Of a stretch of DNA of 16,774 nucleotides, positions 7,789 through 14,536 are shown in pieces. Positions within the stretch are counted from its first letter, which is position 1; each line of letters starts with the position of its first letter. The position numbers and the translations under genes are program-made. The DNA comes from Candidatus Omnitrophota bacterium (GTDB taxonomy: Bacteria > Omnitrophota > Gorgyraeia > Gygaellales > Profunditerraquicolaceae): NCBI GenBank assembly GCA_030691585.1, contig JAUYEC010000202.1:1-16774 (forward strand), given 5' to 3'. The notes beneath the pieces were generated by a model. It saw nothing but the letters and a program-made list of their open reading frames with translations, had not been told where the DNA came from and ran no database searches.

Positions 7789-7823
7789 CGGTGTTCTTTA
7801 ATCATTCTAATGCGGGAGGATAA

Positions 7824-8432
7824 ATGATATTCGGCAAGACAAAAATGGAATTGAAGGTAGGGGTATTTGTCTTTATCGGCCTCTGTATTTTAGCGACCTT
7901 TATTTTATCCATAGGCGGGTTTAAGACCTGGACATCAGGTTATGACGCCACCTTCCTCTTCAATTTTGTCAACGGTATAAAGTGCGGTGCGCCGGTGAGG
8001 TTTACCGGGGTGGACGTGGGCCATGTAAAAAAGATCAAGATTTATTATGATTCGACTTTAGCTAAGGATAAGGTAAGAGTGGCCTGTTGGTTGAAAAAAG
8101 ACGTGGGTATCCCGAGAGATTCCACTGTCTGGGTCAATACCCTGGGCCTTTTGGGTGAAAAATACATCGAGATCATACCGGGAGAAAATTACGGCGATTT
8201 ACTTTTCGCCGGACAGGAGCTGGTCGGAACCGATCCCATGCCGATGCATGAGATTACGGAGCTGGCAAAGAGTATCGCCAAAAACATAGATACTACTTTT
8301 ACCAAGATAAACAATAAAGAAGGCACGATCGGCAAATTGCTTTTTGACGATAAGATCTATAGGGAGCTGGACGCATTTGTCGTAGACATCCGTCAGCATC
8401 CCTGGAAATTGATGTGGCGCGATAAGGAATAG
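7824..8432 (+). CDS. mlaD: MlaD/MCE-family substrate-binding protein
   Basis: A 202-residue protein anchored by one N-terminal transmembrane helix (about 11-32), followed by an MCE domain (about 38-120) with GIKCGAPVRFTGVDVGHVKKI, DSTVWVNTLGLLGEKYIEI and the closing DLLFAGQELVGTDPM. The short C-terminal part has NKEGTIGKLLFDDKIYREL and ends with HPWKLMW, features I associate with MlaD-like proteins. It would sit in the periplasm as a hexameric ring on MlaE. Proximity to mlaE and mlaF supports the role. GGAGG sits only 4 nt before ATG 7824, so the ATG at residue 8 (MELKVG) is a possible alternative start. radA begins 3 bp after its stop. Confidence 0.88.
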   Translation: MIFGKTKMELKVGVFVFIGLCILATFILSIGGFKTWTSGYDATFLFNFVNGIKCGAPVRFTGVDVGHVKKIKIYYDSTLAKDKVRVACWLKKDVGIPRDSTVWVNTLGLLGEKYIEIIPGENYGDLLFAGQELVGTDPMPMHEITELAKSIAKNIDTTFTKINNKEGTIGKLLFDDKIYRELDAFVVDIRQHPWKLMWRDKE

Positions 8433-8435
8433 ATC

Positions 8436-9836
8436 ATGAAGGCCAAGACGGTATTTAGCTGCTCAAGCTGCGGGTATCAATCGGCAAAGTGGCTGGGCAA
8501 ATGCCCCGATTGCGCAAATTGGAACAGCATGGTAGAGGAGAATTATTCTGCGGCTCCCGCTGAATCCGCGGCGGTAAGGAGCAGTGTGCCGGCGTATAAA
8601 GACGGCCCGGTATTATTAAAGGAAGTCGTCGGTAAAAAAGATAACCGTTTTTCATGCGGCATAGCGGAAATGGACCGCGTCTTAGGCGGAGGGATAGTCG
8701 CGGGTTCGGTAATATTGATCGGGGGCGACCCCGGCATCGGAAAATCAACTATTTCTTTGCAGATCTCCTGCGCGCTGGCTGCGTCGGGCAAGACCGTGCT
8801 TTATGTCTCTGCCGAGGAATCCGTGGAGCAGACGAAGATGCGCTCCGAGCGGATTAAGGACGGAAGCGACCCAGGCAATCTTTATATAGTCAACCAGACC
8901 GATCTCTCAGAGGTCCTGGAATATATAAAAAAGATCAAGCCCCAGGTAGTGGTCGTTGATTCCATACAGGTCATCTGGGACCCGGCCCTTGGCTCTTGCG
9001 CCGGCAGTGTCGGCCAGGTCCGGGAATGCGCGGGTGTTCTTACGCAATTAGCCAAGACCACCGGCACGGCTGTTTTTATCATAGGGCACGTGACCAAGGA
9101 AGGGACACTTGCCGGGCCGCGCGTTTTAGAGCACATTGTTGACACCGTTCTTTATTTTGAAGGTGACCGTTTTCTCTCGCACAGGATCTTGCGCGCGGTA
9201 AAGAACCGTTTCGGCTCCACAAATGAAATCGGAGTTTTTCAGATGTGTGGAGCCGGCCTTGAGCAGGTGCGCAACCCTTCCGAAGTATTTCTTTCACAGC
9301 GGCCCAAAGATGTGGCCGGTTCGGTCGTGGTTCCGGTATTGGAAGGCACTAGGCCGCTATTAGTCGAGATACAGGCCCTGGTTGCCAAAGCCAATTTCGG
9401 ATATGCCAGCCGCCGGGCCGAAGGTTTTGATTATAACCGCCTGAACCTTTTGATCGCGGTGCTTGAAAAGCGCATCGGCCTGCATTTGGGGGCGGAGGAT
9501 ATTTTCGTCAATGTCGCAGGGGGCATAAAAATAGAAGACCCGGCCGCTGACCTTGCGGTAGCGGTGGCCGCGGCTTCGGCCTTTAGGGGACAATCGGTGC
9601 CGAGCGATTGCGTGGTCTTAGGAGAAGTAGGCTTGGCCGGGGAGATCCGCAGTGTCGCACAGCTGCCGTCGCGCCTCGGCGAGGCGCAAAATCTAGGTTT
9701 CAAGCGCTGTGTCCTGCCCGCTAACAACAAGGATTCATGGGGGCGTGAAAAAATTAAAATGGAGATGATCCCGGTTTCAACATTGAAGGAAGCGTTGGAT
9801 ATTTTATTAAATAGCAGTACGGTTATTAGTCGTTAG
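8436..9836 (+). CDS. radA: DNA repair protein RadA (Sms)
   Basis: A 466-residue RadA/Sms with all expected parts: an N-terminal C4 zinc finger (C9, C12, C23, C26), a RecA-like ATPase with Walker A GGDPGIGKST (96-105) and Walker B VVVVDS (171-176), the RadA-specific KNRFGS motif (256-261), and a C-terminal Lon-like domain (about 290-455). It promotes branch migration during recombinational repair. AAGGA at 8424-8428 supports the start, 3 bp after mlaD. The final residues (about 460-466) read into a 7-bp-periodic intergenic repeat, and the TAG stop is inside its second unit, so the native C-terminus may have been altered by the repeat. In Bacillus radA directly follows clpC; here the mla genes intervene. 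Confidence 0.96.
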   Translation: MKAKTVFSCSSCGYQSAKWLGKCPDCANWNSMVEENYSAAPAESAAVRSSVPAYKDGPVLLKEVVGKKDNRFSCGIAEMDRVLGGGIVAGSVILIGGDPGIGKSTISLQISCALAASGKTVLYVSAEESVEQTKMRSERIKDGSDPGNLYIVNQTDLSEVLEYIKKIKPQVVVVDSIQVIWDPALGSCAGSVGQVRECAGVLTQLAKTTGTAVFIIGHVTKEGTLAGPRVLEHIVDTVLYFEGDRFLSHRILRAVKNRFGSTNEIGVFQMCGAGLEQVRNPSEVFLSQRPKDVAGSVVVPVLEGTRPLLVEIQALVAKANFGYASRRAEGFDYNRLNLLIAVLEKRIGLHLGAEDIFVNVAGGIKIEDPAADLAVAVAAASAFRGQSVPSDCVVLGEVGLAGEIRSVAQLPSRLGEAQNLGFKRCVLPANNKDSWGREKIKMEMIPVSTLKEALDILLNSSTVISR

Positions 9837-9902
9837 TCGTTCGTCTTTCGTCGTTCGTATTACGAAGTACGGACGACGGTATACGGAAGACTGAATACGC
9901 AA
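9826..9902. repeat. Heptamer-periodic imperfect palindrome after radA
   Basis: About eleven 7-bp units fill this gap. The first five follow TTMGTCK-like patterns such as TTAGTCG and TTCGTCG; from 9861 the units resemble their complement, such as TACGAAG and TACGGAA. The result is a long imperfect inverted repeat with a strong core hairpin at 9849-9878. The radA stop (9834-9836) is inside it, and the ribosome site of the next gene starts where it ends. Confidence 0.75.
9849..9878. repeat. Core hairpin of the heptamer array
   Basis: Thirteen paired positions, two of them G-T wobbles, around a 4-nt loop. The left arm begins CGTCGTTCGTA and the right arm ends GTACGGACGACG. No T-run follows, so a terminator role is not supported. 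Confidence 0.8.
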
Positions 9903-9915
9903 AGGGGGTATATTA

Positions 9916-10905
9916 ATGAACTTATTATTATTACGCGCTTTATTTTTAATCAGCGGCATGATCGTCGGTTACCAGACGGCAAGTGCGCCGGGGTTGGCCG
10001 CGAACTTAATAGGTATGGCTATTGGCGGTTGTGTGGCTTTGTTTTTGATTATTCTTGAAGCGGGCATGCGCAAGGTCTCAGTCAGCGGGCTCTCCAGCGC
10101 CGTATTCGGCCTGATCCTGGGTTTGATCATGGCCAAACTTGTCGGGGATGCCTTTACTCTGTCGATGATGGATGCCACCACATTAGCCACGGTGCGCACT
10201 ACCTTAACGCTTATTTTTTGCTACCTCGGCATGGCTATTGCCCTGCGCGGAAAAGATGAATTCAATATCATCATCCCTTACGTGCGCCTGCGCCGGCAGG
10301 ACCAGAGTGAAGAGATGATCGTTATAGATACCAGCGTCATCGTCGACGGCAGGATCGTGGATATCTTTAAGACAAAATTCCTTACCGGAAAAATGGTCAT
10401 CCCTAAATTCGTCCTGAGAGAATTGCAGCAGATCGCCGATTCTACTGATCCGATCAAACGTCAGAGAGGCAGGCGCGGCCTTGAGATGCTCCACAGCATA
10501 CAGAAAGAGCCGGGACTGGATATTGTGCTTAACGAAGAGGATTTTACGGATACCAATGAAGTTGACGCAAAACTTGTGAAACTGGCCAAACTAATGGAAG
10601 CCAGGATCCTGACCGTGGACTATAATTTGAACCGGGTCGCGGGCATTCAGGGCGTAAAGGTGCTCAATATCAATGAACTTGCAAACGCGCTTAAGCCGGT
10701 AGTTTTTCCCGGGGAGCGCATGCAGATCAAATTGATCAAGGAAGGCAAAGAGCATAATCAGGCCGTGGGTTATCTTGACGACGGCACTATGGTTGTGGTT
10801 GAAGAGGCCCGCCGCCTGCTCGGCCAGGATGTCAAGGTTTCGGTCACTTCGGTTCTGCAGACCCAGGCCGGCAGAATGATCTTTACAAAATTGGAACAGC
10901 GCTAA
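9916..10905 (+). CDS. yacL: YacL-like membrane PIN-TRAM domain protein
   Basis: A 329-residue protein with four predicted N-terminal transmembrane segments (about 3-21, 28-50, 57-80, 93-111), then a PIN nuclease-like domain and a C-terminal TRAM domain (about 265-325). The PIN acidic residues are visible: D138 in VIDTSVIVDG, E169 in VLREL, D217 in NEVDAKL and D235 in TVDYNLN. TRAM domains usually bind RNA. The architecture matches B. subtilis YacL, whose gene lies just upstream of ispD, as here. The molecular substrate is not known to me; a role as membrane-tethered RNase is inference. The start follows AAAGGGGG, and the stop overlaps ispD (TAATG). In Bacillus disA sits between radA and yacL; no disA is present here. 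Confidence 0.9.
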   Translation: MNLLLLRALFLISGMIVGYQTASAPGLAANLIGMAIGGCVALFLIILEAGMRKVSVSGLSSAVFGLILGLIMAKLVGDAFTLSMMDATTLATVRTTLTLIFCYLGMAIALRGKDEFNIIIPYVRLRRQDQSEEMIVIDTSVIVDGRIVDIFKTKFLTGKMVIPKFVLRELQQIADSTDPIKRQRGRRGLEMLHSIQKEPGLDIVLNEEDFTDTNEVDAKLVKLAKLMEARILTVDYNLNRVAGIQGVKVLNINELANALKPVVFPGERMQIKLIKEGKEHNQAVGYLDDGTMVVVEEARRLLGQDVKVSVTSVLQTQAGRMIFTKLEQR

Positions 10906-11594
10906 TGATTGTTACGGCAATTGTGGTCGCGGCGGGATCGGGCAAGCGCCTCGGCTCCAAGGTGCACAAGCCGCTGGTTAAAGTTGCGGGTTTGCCGCTG
11001 GTGATCCATTGCTTGAAAGCATTAGACGCGTATGACGGCATCAAAGATATTGTGCTGGTGGTCAATGCCGCCAACCGCGCGGCTTTGCTTTCCGCGGTAA
11101 AACACTATCGTATTTCCAAAGTTTCTTCCGTGGTGTTGGGTGGGGCAAGGCGGCAGGATTCTGTATGGCGCGGCCTCAAGGCTGTTACATCTGATGCCGA
11201 CTTTGTCCTGATTCATGACGCCGGCAGGCCGTTTATAAACCGCAAGATCCTCTCGGCGGTGATCAAAGAAGCTGCCAGGACGGGTGCTGCGATCGCGGCG
11301 GTTCCGGTGAAGGATACTATAAAAGAAGTCGTTCGTGGGCAGACTTTTGTTAAAAAAACTTTAGATAGAGATAGGCTCTGGGAAGTCCAGACCCCGCAGG
11401 TATTCAAAAGAGAAATAATTTTAGAGGCATATAATAAATTCGACGGCAAAACCGTGACCGATGACGCGGCACTTGTGGAGCGCCTGGGAAAAAAAGTAAG
11501 CCTTGTCATGGCGGCGTATTCCAACATAAAAGTTACCACGCCGGAAGACCTGATCATCGCAGAAGCAATAGCGAATAGAATCCTGGTTTTGTAG
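10905..11594 (+). CDS. ispD: 2-C-methyl-D-erythritol 4-phosphate cytidylyltransferase
   Basis: A 229-residue nucleotidyltransferase for the third step of the MEP isoprenoid pathway, joining CTP and methylerythritol phosphate. Motifs are AAGSGKRLG (9-17) with K22 in HKPL, GGARRQDSVWRGL (79-91), HDAGRPF (104-110), VPVKDTIK (133-140), VQTPQVF (161-167), TDDAAL (185-190) and NIKVTTPEDL (207-216). The order and spacing fit IspD. Its ATG overlaps the stop of the upstream PIN-TRAM gene, and ispF follows after two palindromes. The TAG stop (11592-11594) lies inside palindrome copy 9, so the last residue or so of the frame is set by the repeat. Confidence 0.95.
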   Translation: MIVTAIVVAAGSGKRLGSKVHKPLVKVAGLPLVIHCLKALDAYDGIKDIVLVVNAANRAALLSAVKHYRISKVSSVVLGGARRQDSVWRGLKAVTSDADFVLIHDAGRPFINRKILSAVIKEAARTGAAIAAVPVKDTIKEVVRGQTFVKKTLDRDRLWEVQTPQVFKREIILEAYNKFDGKTVTDDAALVERLGKKVSLVMAAYSNIKVTTPEDLIIAEAIANRILVL

Positions 11595-11619
11595 GGACAG
11601 CATAATATGCTGTCCCTAC
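11591..11619. repeat. 29-bp palindromic element, copy 9 (stem class C)
   Basis: Perfect 14-bp inverted repeat with class C arms and central A, identical to copies 5 and 13. It contains the ispD stop codon. First of a pair; the 22-bp spacer to copy 10 contains GAAACGTAAA (11625-11634). Confidence 0.95.
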
Positions 11620-11641
11620 AGGTGGAAACGTAAAAGATTTT

Positions 11642-11670
11642 GTAGGGACAGGTTTTAAACCTGTCCCTAC
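11642..11670. repeat. 29-bp palindromic element, copy 10 (stem class A)
   Basis: Perfect 14-bp inverted repeat with class A arms and central T, i.e. the reverse orientation of copies 1 and 4. Second member of the pair between ispD and ispF. Confidence 0.95.
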
Positions 11671-11693
11671 GGGATTGCAACAGTAATAACATA

Positions 11694-12185
11694 ATGAACG
11701 ATTTCGCATACAGAACAGGCATCGGTTACGATATTCACCGTCTGACTGAGGGCCGCAAGCTTTTTATCGGCGGGGTGGAGATCCCTTATATCAAGGGCCT
11801 TTTGGGCCATTCTGACGCCGACGCCCTGTTGCACGCTATCTGTGACGCACTGCTGGGGGCAGCAGGAGCAGGCGACATCGGAGAGCATTTTCCGGATACT
11901 GACCAAAAATACGCGGACATCTCCAGCGCTGAATTATTAAGGGAAGTGGTCAACCTGGTTAAGGCTAAAGGGTATCACATCGGCAACGTAGATACGATAG
12001 TCATTGCCGAGGAGCCTAAACTCCTGCCGTTTAAGAAAAAGATCCAGGATCGTATAGCCGAGATCCTGGGTGTCGAAGCCGGCTGCGTCAACATCAAGGC
12101 CAAGACCAATGAGGGCCTGGATGAGGTTGGTGACAAAAACGCTGTTGCCTGTTTTGCGACGGTATTAGTTATTAGGGACGCCTAA
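11694..12185 (+). CDS. ispF: 2-C-methyl-D-erythritol 2,4-cyclodiphosphate synthase
   Basis: A 163-residue enzyme of normal IspF length that forms the cyclic diphosphate in the MEP pathway, two steps after IspD. The metal site is visible as D13 and H15 (GIGYDIHRL) and H47 (DADALLHAICDALLGA), with the conserved GDIGEHFPDTD (60-70). The C-terminal KTNEGLDEVG region (137-146) replaces the common TTEKLGFTG-like sequence but keeps the expected position of the substrate-contacting Thr and Glu. Family members act as trimers. The start at 11694 has a weak ribosome site and lies 23 bp after palindrome copy 10. ispD directly upstream supports the call. Confidence 0.94.
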   Translation: MNDFAYRTGIGYDIHRLTEGRKLFIGGVEIPYIKGLLGHSDADALLHAICDALLGAAGAGDIGEHFPDTDQKYADISSAELLREVVNLVKAKGYHIGNVDTIVIAEEPKLLPFKKKIQDRIAEILGVEAGCVNIKAKTNEGLDEVGDKNAVACFATVLVIRDA

Positions 12186-12194
12186 ACGGTTTTG

Positions 12195-12214
12195 CCTGCC
12201 TGCCGGCAGGTAGG
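12195..12214. repeat. CCTGCC/GGCAGG palindrome
   Basis: A 20-bp inverted repeat with one G-T pair, built on the perfect 12-bp palindrome CCTGCCGGCAGG (12199-12210). Its right arm runs into palindrome copy 11, so two palindrome families are nested or abutted here. Confidence 0.75.
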
Positions 12215-12238
12215 GACAGCATATTATGCTGTCCCTAC
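12210..12238. repeat. 29-bp palindromic element, copy 11 (stem class C)
   Basis: Perfect 14-bp inverted repeat with class C arms and central T, identical to copy 3. First of a pair; the 22-bp spacer to copy 12 contains GAAACGTAAA (12244-12253), as in the copy 9/10 pair. Confidence 0.95.
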
Positions 12239-12260
12239 AATAAGAAACGTAAATTTATCC

Positions 12261-12289
12261 GTAGGGGAGGGTTTCAAACCCTCCCCTAC
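12261..12289. repeat. 29-bp palindromic element, copy 12 (stem class D)
   Basis: Perfect 14-bp inverted repeat with left arm GTAGGGGAGGGTTT and central C. It differs from class B at one position in each arm, and the two changes pair with each other. ACAAGGAGAA with the cysE ribosome site follows directly. Confidence 0.95.
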
Positions 12290-12303
12290 ACAAGGAGAAT
12301 AAA

Positions 12304-12981
12304 ATGGAAATTTTGGTATTGATACTATTTATGCTTATTATTTTGGCAATATTGAAGCTTGTGCTCATCGCGATATTTTTCTATGGCGATATCCGTGCCG
12401 CGCAAGAGAGGGACCCGGCGGCGAAAAGTTTCGTAGAGATACTTTTGTTATACCAGGGCCTGCATGCTTTGGTCTCGCACAGGGTGGCGCATTTTCTCTA
12501 CGGTATACGTTTATATTTTTTCGCCCGTTTCATAAGCCAGGTTACGCGTTTTACTACCGGCATAGAAATTCATCCCGGTGCCAAAATCGGCAAACGCTTT
12601 TTTATTGACCACGGCATGGGAGTGGTGATTGGTGAGACCGCCGTTGTCGGCGACAATGTCTTGATCTATCAGGGTGTGACCTTGGGCGGCACGGGCCTGG
12701 TTAAAGGCAAGCGCCATCCGACTATCGGCAACAATGTGGTTATCGGAGGTGGCGCAAAGGTGCTGGGAAATATTACCGTGGGTGATAATTCTTATATCGG
12801 CTCTAACGCCGTGGTGATAAAGGATGTGCCGGTAAATTCCACCGTGGTGGGTGTCCCCGGCAGGGTCACTAAGCAGGACGGCAAAAAGCTCGACATCAGC
12901 CTCGACCACGCGCACGTCTTGGACCCGATCATGCAGAGCATCGAAGAGCTTCAGAAGCGCCTTGATAACTTAGAAAAATAA
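12304..12981 (+). CDS. cysE: Serine O-acetyltransferase
   Basis: A 225-residue left-handed beta-helix acetyltransferase that makes O-acetylserine, the precursor of cysteine. The family N-terminal helical part is seen as RDPAAKSFVEILLLYQGLHA, then LVSHRVAHFLY (36-66). Hexapeptide repeats run from about 87 to 190. The conserved IDHGMGVVIGETAVVGD (101-117) includes the catalytic histidine region, followed by YQGVTLGGTG, then NNVVIGGGAKVLGNI. The C-terminus ends in a short charged helix (about 205-225). An unusual extra hydrophobic stretch at residues 1-27 looks like a membrane anchor and is absent from the soluble enzymes I know. A good AAGGAG (12292-12297) precedes the ATG. cysS follows, as in Bacillus, but without gltX upstream. 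Confidence 0.92.
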   Translation: MEILVLILFMLIILAILKLVLIAIFFYGDIRAAQERDPAAKSFVEILLLYQGLHALVSHRVAHFLYGIRLYFFARFISQVTRFTTGIEIHPGAKIGKRFFIDHGMGVVIGETAVVGDNVLIYQGVTLGGTGLVKGKRHPTIGNNVVIGGGAKVLGNITVGDNSYIGSNAVVIKDVPVNSTVVGVPGRVTKQDGKKLDISLDHAHVLDPIMQSIEELQKRLDNLEK

Positions 12982-12984
12982 ACG

Positions 12985-13088
12985 GGGGACGTTCCCCCAG
13001 GTACCACCCTTTTGTTTTATAACCCATTATTTTTCAACGCCTTAAAAAAACGGCCTTTCTAGAGGGTGTCCCCTTTGGGAACGTCCCC
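12985..13088. mobile_element. Miniature inverted-repeat element between cysE and cysS
   Basis: The left end GGGGACGTTCCC (12985-12996) and the right end GGGAACGTCCCC (13077-13088) are exact reverse complements. Similarity continues inward, with AGG and CACCCT shared at the same offsets, giving imperfect terminal inverted repeats of about 26 bp around a non-coding core. The left end is also a small hairpin by itself (12984-12998). It starts 4 bp after the cysE stop and ends 8 bp before the cysS start, almost filling the gap. No target duplication could be identified. Confidence 0.65.
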
Positions 13089-13096
13089 ATTGAATA

Positions 13097-14524
13097 ATGA
13101 CTAATCCCATCCACATATACAATTCGTTGACGCGCAAGAATGAAGTTTTTGTTCCCATTGAACCGCAGAAGGTCAAGATGTACGTTTGCGGGCCGACGGT
13201 TTATGACGAGCCGCATATAGGACACGCGCGCAGTGCCTACATATTTGACGTGATCCGCCGGTATTTTGCGTATAAGAATTATAAAGTTACTTTTGTGCGT
13301 AATGTCACCGACGTGGACGATAAGATCATTGAGAAGGCCAGAAAAGAATATCCCGGAGAGGATTTGAACTTGGCGGTCAAGAAAGTATCGGACAAATACC
13401 TGGCGAGTTATCATGAAGCCGTGGAGCAATTGGGTATATTAAAGCCCGATTTTGAGCCTAAGGCCACAGAATATGTTTCCCCCAAGAAACCCGCGATGCA
13501 GGCATTTATCCAGAAGCTCATTGACTGCGGCGCGGCCTATGTATCCGGCGGTGACGTTTATTTTGACATTAAGAAGGCCAAAGACTATGGGAAATTATCA
13601 CATCAGTCTATAGATAAAATGGAATCCGGCGCGCGCGTCTCACCCGGAGAAAAAAAGAACGACCCGCTGGATTTCGCGCTTTGGAAGGCGGCAAAAGAAG
13701 GCGAGCCGTCCTGGGACAGCCAGTGGGGCGCGGGCCGGCCGGGCTGGCACATTGAGTGTTCGGTGATGAGTTCGGATATTTTAGGCGATGAGTTTGATAT
13801 CCACGGCGGAGGATTGGACCTTATTTTCCCGCATCATGAGAATGAGATCGCCCAGTCCGAGGGTGCGGGCAAAAAATTCGCCCGCGTCTGGATGCACCAC
13901 GGCCTCTTAACCATCAACGGCCAGAAAATGGCCAAGTCTCTGGGTAATTTTGTAACGATAAAGGATTTCCTGACACGGCATAAAGATGCCGATGTGCTGA
14001 AATTGTTTTTCCTTTCGGCGCATTATTCGCATCCGATAGATTACAGTGAGGAGAAAATAGAGGAATCCCGGCAAGCGCTGGAGAGGATTTCGATATTAAT
14101 AAATAAGATACACAGTAATTTATCAAAATTTGAACATCAGGTAACGACTAATCAAATTGATGATATAGAAAATATAAAAAACAAATTTGAAAAATCCATG
14201 GATGATGATTTTAATACTCCGCAGGCATTAGCTGCCATTTTTGATTTGGTGAATATAGCTAATAAAAATATTGATGACTTGGATTTTATTCGCCATGCCG
14301 AATACACATTGAAAGAACTATCAGGTACGCTAGGGATGAATCTCACAAAGATAGGTGTTGCTAACTTAGATGAGCATATTCTTTCAATGATTTTCAAAAG
14401 AGAAAAGGCGCGTCAGGAGAAAAACTTTGTACTTTCTGATAAAATACGAAAAGAACTGGAAGGGCAGAATATAATTTTAGAAGATACCAAAGACGGTAAG
14501 ACTACCTGGCGCAGGAAGCCGTAA
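13097..14524 (+). CDS. cysS: Cysteinyl-tRNA synthetase
   Basis: A 475-residue class I synthetase that charges tRNA-Cys. It has HIGH (40-43), KMAKS (277-281, variant of KMSKS), and the zinc ligands C31 (CGPTVYD), C221 (WHIECS), H246 and E250 (PHHENEIAQ). The C-terminal part contains the DALR-type helical domain (about 330-415) and a basic tail. Length is normal. Base composition changes strongly along the gene: the line at 13681-13740 is about 72% GC, while 14161-14220 is about 22%, so the anticodon-side domain is AT-rich although the frame is intact. No clear ribosome site precedes the ATG, which lies 8 bp after the inverted-repeat element. The pairing with cysE matches Bacillus. Confidence 0.95.
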   Translation: MTNPIHIYNSLTRKNEVFVPIEPQKVKMYVCGPTVYDEPHIGHARSAYIFDVIRRYFAYKNYKVTFVRNVTDVDDKIIEKARKEYPGEDLNLAVKKVSDKYLASYHEAVEQLGILKPDFEPKATEYVSPKKPAMQAFIQKLIDCGAAYVSGGDVYFDIKKAKDYGKLSHQSIDKMESGARVSPGEKKNDPLDFALWKAAKEGEPSWDSQWGAGRPGWHIECSVMSSDILGDEFDIHGGGLDLIFPHHENEIAQSEGAGKKFARVWMHHGLLTINGQKMAKSLGNFVTIKDFLTRHKDADVLKLFFLSAHYSHPIDYSEEKIEESRQALERISILINKIHSNLSKFEHQVTTNQIDDIENIKNKFEKSMDDDFNTPQALAAIFDLVNIANKNIDDLDFIRHAEYTLKELSGTLGMNLTKIGVANLDEHILSMIFKREKARQEKNFVLSDKIRKELEGQNIILEDTKDGKTTWRRKP

Positions 14525-14536
14525 AGGAGGATTCTT

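Noticed and set aside
9837..9915. Possible tRNA or small RNA between radA and yacL because of the strong hairpin
   Set aside because: There is no cloverleaf or T-loop sequence, and the 7-bp periodicity explains the structure.
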